Positions 1-10,553 of a stretch of 64,000 nucleotides of DNA are shown piece by piece. The stretch's first letter is position 1. The number at the start of each line of letters is the position of its first letter. The stretch is from Lunularia cruciata (Eukaryota; Streptophyta; Marchantiopsida; Lunulariales; Lunulariaceae): the NCBI GenBank assembly GCA_948567375.1, contig OX419759.1, positions 6,788,744 to 6,852,743 of the forward strand, in the 5' to 3' direction. The position numbers were made by a program, and so were the translations under genes. The notes beneath the pieces are model-generated. The model made no database searches and had not been told where the DNA came from. It saw only the letters and a list, made by a program, of their open reading frames with translations.

Positions 1-354
1 GTGGAGTGGAAGGACTTCCAAAAGGATATGAGTGTAGTGGAGTAAAAGCACTTTTGGAGACTTTGGTGAAGGATCTTGGAATGAGACATATTACATCTAC
101 AGAAATAATATCACTTTCATCAGCTATTTTTCAAGATTAGTGATGGAGATAATCTTTCAACTTATGGATAAACTATCCATGAGAGTTTGATTAATATGCA
201 CTCTAAGATTTGATGTTGCTATAGAAATCTTGGAGCAACTTGAAAATTTTGTGGATTATTCTCAGATGGTGTTAGTCATGTATATACTATATTAATTATA
301 GAGTGAGAGAAAAGAAAAGAGAAAAAAAACAATTGAGAGAAAAGAAAGATAGTG

Positions 355-1800
355 AGTGTTAAGGTGAGGAAACTTCAGGTTTTCTTTGGCAAGGATGGAG
401 AAGATGTGGAGATCTATGTGAGAGACTTCAAGAGAGCTTGCATAGGAAAAATGAGAAGAGGAAGAATGAATGGGCCTCATTATTACTAGATTTCTTTGAG
501 GATGCAACACTTACACATCACGTCACCTTTGTCAAGGCCTTGGCAATGGCACTAAATTCTCTAACATAGCGGTGATAGAAGTTTACCAACCCAAGGAATG
601 CTCGCACTTTGCTCACATCCGTAGGCCAAGAAACAAACGCAATAGCCTCTACCTTGGTCTGCTGAACACCAAGTCCTCAGGGGTAGATAGTGTGATCCAA
701 ATACTTAACATGCTCATGGAAGAACCTACCCTTCCTAAGATGTAATTTGAGTCCATGAGATCTCAAACTCTCAAATACTTCCAACAATTGTCTCATGCTC
801 CTCTACCATAGTGTTATAGACCAAAATATCATCAATATAGCATCAAGCAAAATCCAATCTAGTTAGGATCATGTACATGACCCTTTGGAACTTAGTAGTA
901 GCATTCTTTAACCCAAATGGTAAGAACCTCCATTGATATAACACATCCTTGCTGTGAGGATCAGTAGCCCAAAATATTGTCTTGGACTTATCCTCCTCCT
1001 TAATTGGCAACTGATGATATCTTGCTCAAAGATCCAAAGTACTAAAGACCTTTGTCACTTACGTAAGAGTCAGAATACCAAAAGAGAGAGAGGAGAGATG
1101 GAGAAGAAGAGTCTTGGGAGAGTTTGACTTTAGCACTCATTGAGAACTTTCTTCTAGATGAGAGTTATGAGATTGATGAGTGAAGTTACCTTTTTTAAAC
1201 AAGGAGATGGAGAGAAAGTGAGAGTTTATGTGGAAAGAGTGGAAAAGTTAGAGTCATGATTTTGCATAGTGTTGAGGAAGGGTGGGGATGATGTAGAGAC
1301 TACTATGATTGGCAAAGGAGCTATGCTCACCAAGAATTTTGTGGGAGAATTGAGACCACATATTAGAAGCAAGGTGAGATATGAGAAACCTTCTTCCAAG
1401 GTTGAAGCTGTCAAGATTACAATTCGTATGGAGGAGAGTTTGGTAGGAGATGAGAGTGATTTGGTGGTGAAGGAGGTTGTGAATCCTCCTCAAGGTTACA
1501 AGTATGGTGGAACTTTTGATACTTTGGTGGTAAGGGTTTTGCACCACAAGTAATATTTGCTTTAATTCTTGCACCTCCACCAAAGGATCCACTTCAAACC
1601 ATTAGAGAACAACTTGCAAATCTCAAGATCAATGTGGTGCAACTATGGGAAAAGAGAGAGGTGGATCAAAATGTGGGAAGAAGGCCTAGGAGTTATGGAA
1701 GTTATCCATATAGAGGATGCCAACCAACCAAAAATTTCAATGAGAGAAATTTTTTGGTTGTGGAGGAAGAGGCCATATCCAAAGGAATTGCCTAAATTCC
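355..1800 (+). pseudogene. E1 gag remnant, split by an inserted or inverted RT fragment
   Basis: Frames at about 355-515 read like a gag N-terminus (G-K-D-G-E-D-V-E, then E-W-A-S-L-L in a shifted frame). The gag body resumes near 1190 and is open from 1269 to 1553, including L-R-P-H-I-R-S-K-V-R. Near 1748-1792 a zinc-knuckle remnant reads F-G-C-G-G-R-G-H-I-Q-R-N-C, with the first cysteine apparently replaced by phenylalanine. The stretch 515-1060 does not belong to gag and reads as RT on the other strand. Gag would package element RNA; this copy cannot make a full protein. Confidence 0.65.
505..1060 (-). pseudogene. Ty3/gypsy reverse transcriptase fragment, opposite orientation
   Basis: The complementary strand translates to typical Ty3 RT palm sequence. 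It contains F-S-T-L-D-L (first catalytic Asp), H-Q-L-P-I-K, F-G-L-K-N-A, and the catalytic Y-I-D-D-I-L-V-Y encoded at about 819-840. Several internal stops are present. It lies inside the plus-strand gag of E1, so it is either an inverted segment of E1 itself or an independent insertion. E1 lacks RT at its normal place, which makes an internal inversion attractive, but this is not proven. Confidence 0.8.
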
Positions 1801-2339
1801 ACTTACCATGGAGGAAGGAGTTATGAGGGAGTCAATAGAGGGAAATAGGGAGGTAGTGAAACGCAAGTGACTCCTAATCCAAACAAAGGTAAAGGGATAA
1901 CATCTATAGATGTGTTGAGAGCAAGTATGAGAAAGGATAGTGCTCAAACTCCAAGAGTCTTAATTTGGAGCTTTTGGCACAAGAGAAGAAGAGAGATCAT
2001 TTTGCAAAGGATGTGCACTCTTCTTAAGGATTTACTCCTAGCCAAGATACTCCTATGCCTACTAGGAGCACTTGCACAAGTTTTTCAACACCATCAACAA
2101 CAAAGACTCTAAGGAAGAATTTAGGGATGGAGGACTTCTTGATCTCAAAGCAACAATGGAACTACAATGTCATGGAAGATGTTAGTCACAAGGCTAACAT
2201 CATAATGGGCCAATTGATTACTTTGAATCCTAGTTTGAAAAAGGAGCTTAAAGGTGGTTTCAGGTCAACAAGGAGCAAGAGGAAGAAGAAGGCAAAAGTT
2301 CCAATATCAATGGGGGTGGTGGATGCTAAACCAACACCA

Positions 2340-2950
2340 TGGGAGACTTGTGAATATACCTCCAAGATTGATGTGAGAGTAAATTGTCACAACATCAAGG
2401 ATGCATTGGTTGATGGAGGATCAGCAATGAATGCCATGTTAGAAAGATTGATGAAGAAGCTGGGTATGATACCCTCAAAACCTTTAACATTTGTGGTGAA
2501 TATTCAAATAAACATCAAGTTAGACCAGAAGGGGTGATGGATAAAGTAGTAGTTTTAGTTATGGGAATTCAAAATCTCATGACTTTCCAAGTCTTGAAGG
2601 ATTCAAGCGATGACTTATTTCTTGGGAAGCCATGGTTGAGAGCAATATATAGAATTGATCAATGGCACAAAGGGTACTTGAGGATTGGACTATCAAACCA
2701 TAGAGTCATAGTTCTTGTGACTAATACCACCAACACTTCACATTCAGATACACCATCTTTTGATGATTGGGAATCAAATTTTGAAGAAGGAGCTTCAAGT
2801 GTGGACACAAGCATGGAAGAGGAGACTTCCTTGGAGGAGGATGAATCTGAATCTAATTTAGATGTATATCCCTTGCGTGCTATGGATTTTTCACATAAGC
2901 TAGAGGTTTTGAAGGACCCAAAAAATCACCATTTGCACTTGAGGAGGTAG
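2340..2950 (+). pseudogene. E1 retroviral-type aspartic protease remnant
   Basis: Two adjoining open stretches (2055-2537 and 2534-2950) overlap by a few bases and together carry the pepsin-like fold of plant Ty3 elements. The first contains A-L-V-D-G-G-S-A-M-N, the active-site region with D-G-G in place of D-T-G or D-S-G, as seen in some plant Ty3 lineages. The second contains F-L-G-K-P-W-L-R, the conserved strand near the C-terminus. The frame change between them is decay. After this the sequence turns acidic (E- and S-rich) and then jumps to RNase H with no reverse transcriptase. Confidence 0.7.
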
Positions 2951-2974
2951 AGAGAAGATTAGTTACCCTCAAGA

Positions 2975-3180
2975 ATGGCCCAAATGTTCAACAAGCCTAA
3001 TGTGGAAGGAAGACTAGCAAGGTGGATGATACACTTGTCTGAGTATGACTACACCATTGAGGATAGGCCAGGGAAGAAACATGCAAATGCAGATTTGTTA
3101 TCTAAGGCCTATGATCATGACAGAGATGAATTAGTGGATGATACCTTCCCGGATGAGGAGCTCATGACAATCTCAATCAC
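2975..3180 (+). pseudogene. E1 RNase H C-terminal fragment
   Basis: The frame from 2975 contains G-R-L-A-R-W, S-E-Y-D-Y-T-I-E and P-G-K-K-H-A-N-A-D-L-L-S, the stereotyped end of the Ty3 RNase H domain (normally H-x-N-A-D-x-L-S). It follows the protease by only tens of bases, so the RT palm and most of RNase H are deleted. Downstream of about 3180 the similarity to pol stops. It picks up again in integrase near 7066, which brackets an insert of nearly 3.9 kb. Confidence 0.75.
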
Positions 3181-3421
3181 TCAAGAGGTTTTTGTGGTAC
3201 CCACATTTTATTTATTTTTTGAAATGGAGAAGAAGAAGTGTATAGAGAAGTTGGATTGCGCCTGTATGGCCAAAGAAGGCAAAGAAAAGCATCTTTGGGA
3301 TGAAACCTAAAGTAATGTGGCTTTGGGTCATAAGGTGAAGTGCTCGGACTTGCCCTGTTAGCATATAACCCAAAGTAAGAAGTCTTTGTATTGGGGGGAG
3401 CTCAACCCAAGGTGAAGACAG

Positions 3422-3960
3422 TGTAACAACCTTTCTTTGAGGCGAGAAATTCAAGAAGGGACCATTCAAACCCGACGGTCATATGTGTGAAGTACAATTG
3501 ACAATGATAGGCGCATAAGAGGTGTGATTTCTCGGTAGAAACTCAAATTGAAGAGAGACAAAGAAGGTGCAACTCTATAAAAATTGGGCTAACAACAAAG
3601 CAATGTCAAGCAATTTTCCTTCGCCGTTGAGGAGTCATCTTGTAGGAGATCGTGGGAATAGAAGTAGAGTTGAAGACGCGCTAGTGTGTAGAGGAGAATT
3701 TGAGAGAGTTAAATTGAGAGACAGTGAGGAAGCATGAAAGATAGGAAGAGGAAACAAGAACTTTGAATTCACTGTGAGAAATCATGCAATTTGGAGGTTA
3801 GATTTGATTGCAAGAATTGAAGTCTTGAGCTGACTTTGGATCACGTTCTTGGCGTAGAACTAGAACGTAAGTTTTCCAGGTTTCATGACTAAGATAATCG
3901 AGAGTAAGTGTCTTGATGGCCCCGAGGAAGAGGTGAAGAGAGGAAATTTGGCTCGCTAGA
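3422..3960 (+). other. Left noncoding part of the insert inside E1; possible LTR start
   Basis: A G-run (about 3391-3397) is followed by TGTAACAACC at 3422, the usual start of a plant LTR after a polypurine tract, and CTATAAAAATT near 3575 could be its TATA box. No matching second LTR was found at the right edge of the insert, so the LTR reading is only a possibility. No coding sequence is seen in this stretch. Confidence 0.3.
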
Positions 3961-6264
3961 TAGAGTCGGATTGGAGATTGGTGCTCGGAAGAGAGGCAGG
4001 CACGGAGCAGGGTTTCACGTTCTTGGGGAAGGGAGAGGTAGCCAAAGAAACCCAAGAAGTGAGGGATGCCTTCTCTTTGAAGAGAACAAAGAATGGGTAT
4101 AAGGTCGAGAGTTACAAAGATCCGGTGAAGAGAGGGATTGTGAGTGCTCTCATGGCAATCTTGAAGCCAGAGAGGACGACTTATGTGATGAAACACCAAG
4201 CGGTGTTCTTCCATAAGATGTTTGTAGGAGAACCTATCAATTGGGCGAGGTGCTCCTATAGGAGGACAAGGTAGATGGTGTGGAATTTGTGGGATAAGTG
4301 ACCTCCACACTACATTGTGCCATTTGTAGCACATTTCTACCTCGGGTTGAATTTGCTCAATTTGGCAGAGCGTAGCAGAATGGTGTCTCACTTTCATCCC
4401 AACTTGAGAAGAGAAGTTGATGCGGAGGAGCAACAATATATTCTTCAAATCCAAAACACTGATGAGTACTATGCATAGACAGGCAAGAGTGCGGAGGTAG
4501 AAGTGAGTACTCCAAAGTCAAAGAAGCAGAGTTGACAAGGAGAAGGTGAAGATGTAGAGAAGACAAGACCTCGGAAGACCAAGAGAGGAAACCTGAAGAA
4601 AGGCATGGTGGTGATTGCGTCATCAAAAGAAGACTCGAAAGGCAAAGCTGAGTGCAAGTCCAAAGACTCGGAATACAAGGAAGAACCTGAGCTTACGCTA
4701 CAAAGTGGGAATATGAGTAGCAATAGTGATGAAGGTGGGGAGATGATGTTGGTACTTGCTGTAGAAGAAGAAGAAGTTTGGGTGGAGCTCAAGGAAGAAA
4801 ATAATGCAAAGTTGGAGGACGAGGTACTTGAGCCGGAGGAGAAGAAGATTATGATTCAAAGGGGAGTTTGATTGAGATGCAAGGCAAAGTGTGAAGCGGG
4901 TCCAAGCAAGGCAAGGGAAGAGGAGAATGCTAGTTCGGGAAGTGAAGTGTCTATTCCGATACAACAACTGCAGAGAAGAAGATGAGTATTGGGAGAAGAA
5001 GAAGTAAAGAAGGAGATCACTCTACAGGTGGAAGTAGTTGCAAGTGATGGAGTGGAGTACCTACGAGAAATTGTGTGCCCATATGTTAGTGAAGCTAGAG
5101 CACAAGAAGAAAGAGATGCTGTCAAAATGTCCGGAGGTGAAGACTGTGTTGCAAGAAATTGTGTGCCCATTGTTAGTGAAGCTAGAGTAGAAGAAGAAAG
5201 AGATGCAGTCAAAATGTCCGGAGGTGAAGATTGTGTTGCAGGTATTAGCAAGACTAGAAGAAGAGAACTTGGAGTTGGAGAAGAGTATAATCCAAGGCGA
5301 GGAAAGGGAAGTACTGCAAGGGAATGCAGTAGTGCAATGTCAAGTTATTGAGAACTTGAAGAGAGAAGCAAGGTATCGAGAGGAACTTGTGAAGAAGAAT
5401 GACATAGCAAGAGAGAGACAAGTAGTAGAGTACAAAATCTTGAAGCAATAGTTTGATGATTCAAGACTAGAAATTATCCATGCTATGGCGAGGGTAGCAG
5501 AGAAGGAACAAGAGCTCAATAGAGTGATGGAGAGTGTAGAAGAGAAGAAGCAACTGTAGCAATGGGAGTTGACAGTGAGATATAGGGAGGAAGAGAGATT
5601 ACAAGAGTTACTTCGTAATCAAGAGGAGAAGATTATGCAAAAGGAGAAGGAGAAGGAAACTATGAAAGCCGAGTTCAAGGCAAAGTTGGCAATGTACAGG
5701 GAAGATTGGCTTACCGATCAAGAGCATGAAAGGAAGATGAGATTGGAGCCATTGAAGGAGATTGTAATCAAGATGAATGTGATGTTGAGTACAAAGGCCA
5801 GTGTTTGTATTGAAGAAATGAGGTTGCACGAGTTGAAGTTGTTGGTGCAAGAGACAAGGAGGCAACATGCAAAGGATATAGACTTGAATGCTCTGTTAAT
5901 TAGTCTCAAAACTTGGGTGGATAGGAAGATATTGGAAGTCAAAGACAATATCACAATTAGGTTAGATCTAGTGAAGTTAGAGATAGATAAACTTCGGAAA
6001 GATGTTAGAGCAAAACCCAAAGTAGATGAAGTAGGAGTGTAGATGTCTTTGGAGTTACCATTGGAGACATTAGAGAAGAGTGGGTCAGTAGATAAGGAGT
6101 TAGATAGATTACTCACTAGTGAAATGTCAGATCAAGAAAGAGAATTGTTAGATTTGGTAGAAGATGTAGGAATTGTGAAACCCAAGGACAGAGTAGTAGG
6201 AAGTATAGTTACTTCGGGTTTGGGTTTGAAAGCCGAAGAAGAAGTAGACATCAAATCCGATTAG
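3960..6264 (+). pseudogene. Charged coiled-coil ORF region carried inside E1 (copy 1)
   Basis: I do not recognise the family. Open stretches at 3978-4274, 4605-4871, 4989-5351, 5569-6042 and 6043-6264 form one broken, very Glu/Lys-rich reading region. The N-terminal part reads A-V-F-F-H-K-M-F-V-G, followed in a shifted frame near 4318 by V-P-F-V-A-H-F-Y-L-G. The rest is long, heptad-like and probably coiled coil, with a 29-codon tandem duplication. Related sequence occurs at 9334-15390 and, more loosely, at 43560-45350, so this is a repeated, transposon-borne ORF. It could be a gag-like or structural accessory protein of a Ty3 lineage. Stops between the pieces show it is not intact. Confidence 0.5.
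5066..5241 (+). repeat. 29-codon tandem duplication in the coiled-coil ORF
   Basis: Two adjacent units of 87-88 bp both encode V-S-E-A-R-x-x-E-E-R-D-A-V-K-M-S-G-G-E-D. The phrase gttagtgaag starts at 5085 and again at 5172, exactly 87 bp apart, so the duplication is in frame. A one-base difference lies near the start of the unit. It is a local duplication in a coiled-coil segment. Confidence 0.85.
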
Positions 6265-7060
6265 TAACCGATTTGAGATGTGAATAGGCAAATATGAAGT
6301 GGTGCATTGTCATTTTGGATCTACAAGTTTGTAGAGTCGTAAGGAAGAGGTACATTAGGAAGATAACTATCCATTGCTTCACTATTTAAGAGTGGCATTT
6401 GTAGTGAATTGTTATTTAGTGCTCATTATTTTTGAGAATAGATAAAGCAAAGTGTTGTGAAGCAGTGCTCATCGCTTGAGCTTGATTTCAAGTATCAACT
6501 TTGTGTTTGTGTTTGTGAGTGTGTGGAGAAATTTGAAGTGCAAGTCAGGGTGCTTGTTGGATGGATGTTGGATTCCGCATCCTTGATCTTCATTTTGTGT
6601 GTTTGATCTTGAGTGAAGTGCAATCAGAGCAATGCCTTGACAGATCTAAGAGGAATTGTAGTGTTGGTAGTATTCTGCATTTGTGAGTGCAATGTGAAGT
6701 TGATGTGAAGCAATTTTGATCAATGACGTAATGCGTTCAGTGGAGGGGCAGAACACAATTCTGAGGTAAAGTCATTTTGCAGTGAAGTGCCATTTTTGGG
6801 AGAGCCTAAATCATCACAATCAAGATTGTTTGGAAAGAATTGATGGAGTTGTGATTAAGGAGTGTGAATTTGTGACAAGATTGCAAGTCAATGCTTGTTA
6901 CTCTCTTTTGGGTGTTGTTTCTACCTGAGAGACTAAAGAGGCAACCAAGAAGAACTACATGTTACTGTTTGACTTTGTATTTGGACATTTTTGACTCGTA
7001 TCTCTACGGGCACAAACTTTACTTATCTGATTACCGCAAAAGTGATATTTGCCGGGTTGT
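6265..7060 (+). other. Right noncoding part of the insert inside E1
   Basis: After the coiled-coil ORF ends at 6264 the DNA is T/G-rich and noncoding up to the point where integrase resumes near 7066. It might contain a diverged LTR or 3' untranslated region of the inserted unit. I see no copy of the 3422 sequence here and no clear TG...CA boundary. Confidence 0.25.
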
Positions 7061-7065
7061 CACAA

Positions 7066-7870
7066 TTTCAATGGAGTACAAGGAGATTGTGGATTTTGTG
7101 ACGATAGGTAACTATTTAGAAGGGATGCATGCTAGGGAGAATAAGGCCCTTGTAGCAAGATCTAGACCTTACACAATGGTGGAGGATATTCTTTTTCACC
7201 AAGGAGCAGATGGTCTACTTCAAAGAGTAATGGGTAAGGAAGAGTCTATCCTACTCATAAAGGAGTTTTATGAAGGTTTAGTATGTGGAGTACACTTTGC
7301 AGGAAAGGTGACTACTTTCAAGATTCTAGATGCAAGTTACCATTGGCGAGGGATTTTCAAGGATTGTCTTGATTATTGCAAAAATTGTCATGTTTGTCAA
7401 GCTTTTGCTAGAAAGTCAACATCCACTCCACCACTTAGATCAATTCTATTTCTAGGACCTTTTGAGAAGTGGGGAATAAATTTTGTAGGTCCTCTCAATG
7501 GAACCCCGAGGAACAATTGATACATTTTTGGTAGTTACTAATTACCTTACTAAGTGGGTTGAAGCTAGACCATTTAGGGACAAGAATGAAGATGAAGTTG
7601 GTAGATTTCTTGTGAATGCATTATCATAGATTTGGATGCCCTTTGGAGTTGGTTTTTGATAGAGGAGGAGAGTTTATAGGAAGCATCACTACAGCCATGC
7701 TACAACATTTCTCCATCAAACATAGAGTAACTACATCCTATAAGCCAAATTCCAATGGCTTGGCAAAGAGAACCAATCAGACCTTGTGCATGATGTTGGC
7801 CAAAGATGAAAAAATGGAGGAGGCTAAACATCATTGGGACAAGAAGATTCATACGGTTTTGTAGGAGTAT
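7066..7870 (+). pseudogene. E1 integrase remnant (zinc-binding domain and core)
   Basis: The frame ending at 7520 carries an HHCC zinc-binding domain (H-F-A-G, then H-W-R-G, then C-K-N-C-H-V-C-Q) and runs into W-G-I-N-F-V-G-P-L, where the first catalytic Asp has become Asn. A frame change near 7515 leads to 7616-7864, with the second catalytic Asp in V-F-D-R-G-G-E-F. The position of the catalytic Glu reads Lys in N-G-L-A-K-R-T-N. Two of the three DD35E residues are therefore lost. Integrase joins element DNA to the genome; this copy is inactive. Confidence 0.85.
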
Positions 7871-8335
7871 AGGACAACTATGAAGACTTCCACTAGATAT
7901 TCTCCATTTCAATTGGTATATGGTATTGATTCATCTACTTTGATCTTCCGACCTTCCAAAGCATTCATAGGAGATTGAAGAAAGTACAAGGAAGTGATGC
8001 AGAGAAGTCAAGGAAGGAACAACTCATGGAGTTGGAAGATGCAAAAGCAGTTGCTATGGTTTGAGTGGAGCAAGCCCAAAGGAAACAAAAGGAGAGCTAT
8101 GACAAGAGGCAAGGCAAGAAGAAGGTAGAGCCTTTCAAAGAAGGTGACTGGGTAATGTTATTTGATTCTATTTGGTTCAAGAGAGTGCAAAAGAAGTTTT
8201 TTCCTAAGTACTTTGGACCTTTCATAGTGGAGAAGGGGTGAGGCAATTACACCTATGATCTCAAGGAGTTGGGAGGAAGCACTTTGATAGGATTAACCAT
8301 GATAAGTTGAAGATGTATCATAGAAAATAGAGAGA
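7870..8335 (+). pseudogene. E1 integrase C-terminal domain remnant
   Basis: Reading in several frames gives Y-S-P-F-Q-L-V-Y-G, then G-D-W-V-M-L-F-D-S, F-P-K-Y-F-G-P-F-I-V and finally N-H-D-K-L-K-M-Y-H, the standard end of Ty3 pol polyproteins. No chromodomain follows. A short purine-rich tract and the 3' LTR begin about 40 bp downstream, as expected. Confidence 0.7.
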
Positions 8336-8378
8336 CCCTCACTTTGAGGACAAAGTGAAAACTTAGTACAGGGGTAAA

Positions 8379-9070
8379 TGTGACATCCATTTGTGCATGT
8401 GTGCGGTATTGTGATATTTAGCTTGGTATTACAAGTAATTGAGAGATATTATTTATATAGAGATAAAGGATGGTTCTACATTAATCATGATTAGCTAAAG
8501 TTAGTCATATTTAAGATAGAGGGGACCTTACTTTAGAGGAAGTAGAAAAGATGAGCACCACTATTTTGGATTCTAGTGTGTTGACTTGGTATTATTCTTA
8601 GGTGTTTGGCTTTGAGGAAAGAGTTGAGAACTCTTGGGCCCGCTAGCCTTTTTGTTCTAGATTCTTCTATAGTCCAAGGATAGCCTATGTGAATGAATCC
8701 TTGACTTAGTTGTTGGGTCAAGATAAGATCACATGCTTAGTGGAATATGCCCATGTAGATGGATATTCCTTTATACTTCTGATTTTACTTGAATTGTAGC
8801 CTAGTAACTTGAGTTACTCTAGTAATGAGTAACTTTGGTGCATATTTCACAAGTATATAAACAAGGGGTGAGGAAGTACTTATCATCCTTTCATTTTCAA
8901 TTATCTCTCTCTCATTGAGTTCTCTAGTAAGCAATGTCTTGAGTCTTGGAGTGGTAGCCTTAAAGAATTATGGTAGAGTTGAGTTTCCTTGCCTTCTTAG
9001 TCTATGGTGCACTACCATAATAGCCATCAGAGGTTCATCCTATGTGAGAGACAGGCCGGCTCACGAAACA
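8379..9070 (+). mobile_element. LTR of family E1 (copy 1, 692 bp)
   Basis: It begins TGTGACATCC directly after a polypurine-like tract (caggggtaaa at 8369) and ends CGAAACA at 9070. A second full-length copy lies at 15762-16448 and an inverted partial copy at 15403-15761, which fixes both ends. A TATA-like tatataaac occurs near 8853. It sits where the 3' LTR of E1 should be. Some difference from the other copies is visible throughout, so it is old. Confidence 0.85.
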
Positions 9071-9333
9071 TGCATTAGATGTGATTTTTGATTGAGTTTT
9101 GATCAAAGAATGACAACAACTTGAAAAACTATTACTCCAAGACTTGGCAAAGAGGATTTTGCAATGCTCAATCAAATTCATCTTTTTATTTCATGTAGTC
9201 TTGTGAATCATAGTCAAGTTTTAGGGCAAGCCATCGGGTTACCATGTGCAAAACCAAGTCAGAGGAAGTAAGTCACTATGCCTTGCAAGCGAGGTTACCA
9301 AGTTTCTACAATCTTAGTTAAAAACCTAATTAG
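9071..9333. other. Spacer after the E1 LTR
   Basis: No gene, tRNA-complementary primer site or recognisable repeat is seen here. It joins the LTR to the second coiled-coil copy. Confidence 0.4.
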
Positions 9334-9954
9334 TTGAAGTCCAAAGTAGACATGATAGCTAGATTCAAAGTCCTTAGCCAATTGCAAATTAGATTCTTGG
9401 CATGGAATTGGAATCTGACTTTTCTATGGTTCATGGTGGAAATAATAGTTAGCAATTGTGAGGAGGGTCTAAGTGAGGAGGAGGAGAGAGGAAATCCTAC
9501 ATGTTGGACCAAAGATGATTGGAGACTTGTGTTGGGAGATGATGTAAGAGAGCCAATGGAGATTACTATTGATCAGAAGTGTGATGCCTTGGAGGAAACA
9601 AAGGAGTTGAAGGTGTCTTCAACACATTAAAGAAGAAAAATTACAAGGTGGATACCTATGTGGATCCCATAGGTGAAGTATCTTTGGAACATTGATAGCA
9701 AGGATGAGGTTGGAGCAAACCACTTATGTTACAAAGCAACATGCCATCTTCTTCCACATGATATTTCCTAGTACAAGTGTAAATTGGGTGGGGTGCTTTT
9801 CCCAATGGATGAGGTAAATGGTGTTGTAGTGGAAAATTGACTTGCCACTACACTACTTCATACCATTTGCAGCCCAATTGTATCTTGGGTTGAGCCTGCT
9901 TACAGCCAAAGAATAGCAGAGCATGGTATCCCAATTTATGATGAATTGTGGATC
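9334..9954 (+). pseudogene. Coiled-coil ORF region, copy 2, left part
   Basis: The plus strand encodes pieces parallel to copy 1. Near 9736 it reads K-Q-H-A-I-F-F-H-M-I-F (copy 1: K-H-Q-A-V-F-F-H-K-M-F). Near 9865-9900 it reads I-P-F-A-A-Q-L-Y-L-G-L (copy 1: V-P-F-V-A-H-F-Y-L-G-L). The two copies therefore share gene order as well as composition. The copy stops at 9959, where a chromovirus LTR begins, and appears to resume after 14745. An open stretch of 98 codons (9334-9630) is the longest intact piece. Confidence 0.5.
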
Positions 9955-9959
9955 TTGAA

Positions 9960-10457
9960 TGTAAAAGATTGAGACCAAGGAGATAAATAAGAGACTTGAA
10001 GATTAGAGTGGGAGATCATATTGTGACACTTGAATGAGAGAAACTCCAAATGCCAAGTATGAGCTTTGGCTTTGGTATTTATAAGTATCATACAAGGCTC
10101 TTGAGAAATGTCTCAAGAAGCTTCCTAAAGCTACTTTCTTGGAGTTCAAGCCAAGTTAACCAAAAATCTTCTCAAGAAACTTTCTTCTTAGAGGTTGTTT
10201 ACTTGGCATGCAAGCTAAACTAGTTAGAAGTTTCTTAAGAAGCTTCCTTCTAGAAGCTATCTACTTGGGGTGCAAGCTAACCAAGAAGCTTCCCAAGAAG
10301 CTTCCTCTTAGGTGTTACCACTTGGCATGCATGTTATCCAAAACTTGGAAGGTACCAAGTAGCTTCTTAAATATTTCTAGAATATTCTAGGCTAATTTAG
10401 CCTATTTGCGACTTCATTAGCCTTGACTAACTTGTCGATAAACTCCCTATTGTTATA
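9960..10457 (-). mobile_element. Chromovirus 3' LTR
   Basis: About 498 bp and collinear with 14238-14740. Both copies contain repeated agaagcttcc-type motifs and a shared end with gccttgactaacttg. On the minus strand it follows a purine tract (atgggagaata at about 10458-10468) that fits a polypurine tract. LTR ends were set by comparing the two copies, and the outer edge may be off by a few bases. Confidence 0.85.
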
Positions 10458-10553
10458 TATTCTCCCATTGCTAGTTGGTGATGTCCTCGTCACCATTGAA
10501 GCTTCAAACTCTTGGATGGATGTTTGTGAGTCCTAGAGAGGGAAAAGAGGCTA

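Larger units (their letters stand above)
355..9070 (+). mobile_element. Degenerate Ty3/gypsy element with 3' LTR (element E1)
   Basis: The plus strand reads gag, aspartic protease, the end of RNase H, integrase and an LTR in Ty3/gypsy order, with many stops and frame changes. No 5' LTR is visible upstream of gag. Reverse transcriptase is missing between the protease (ending near 2950) and the RNase H tail (starting near 2975). A minus-strand RT fragment sits inside gag, and about 3.8 kb of coiled-coil coding sequence separates RNase H from integrase. The element is dead: integrase has lost catalytic residues and no frame is continuous. Family assignment rests on motif order and is solid. The exact 5' boundary is not resolved. 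Confidence 0.85.

Noticed and set aside
3798-4454. 218-codon minus-strand open frame
   Set aside because: It is the antisense of the purine-rich coiled-coil region, where stop codons are rare on the complement. No domain seen.
4469-5251. Several long minus-strand frames opposite the coiled-coil ORF
   Set aside because: Leu/Ser/Thr-rich shadows of a Glu/Lys-rich coding strand.
8533-8721. 62-codon minus frame repeated at 15914-16102
   Set aside because: Both lie inside copies of the same LTR and simply reflect that repeat.
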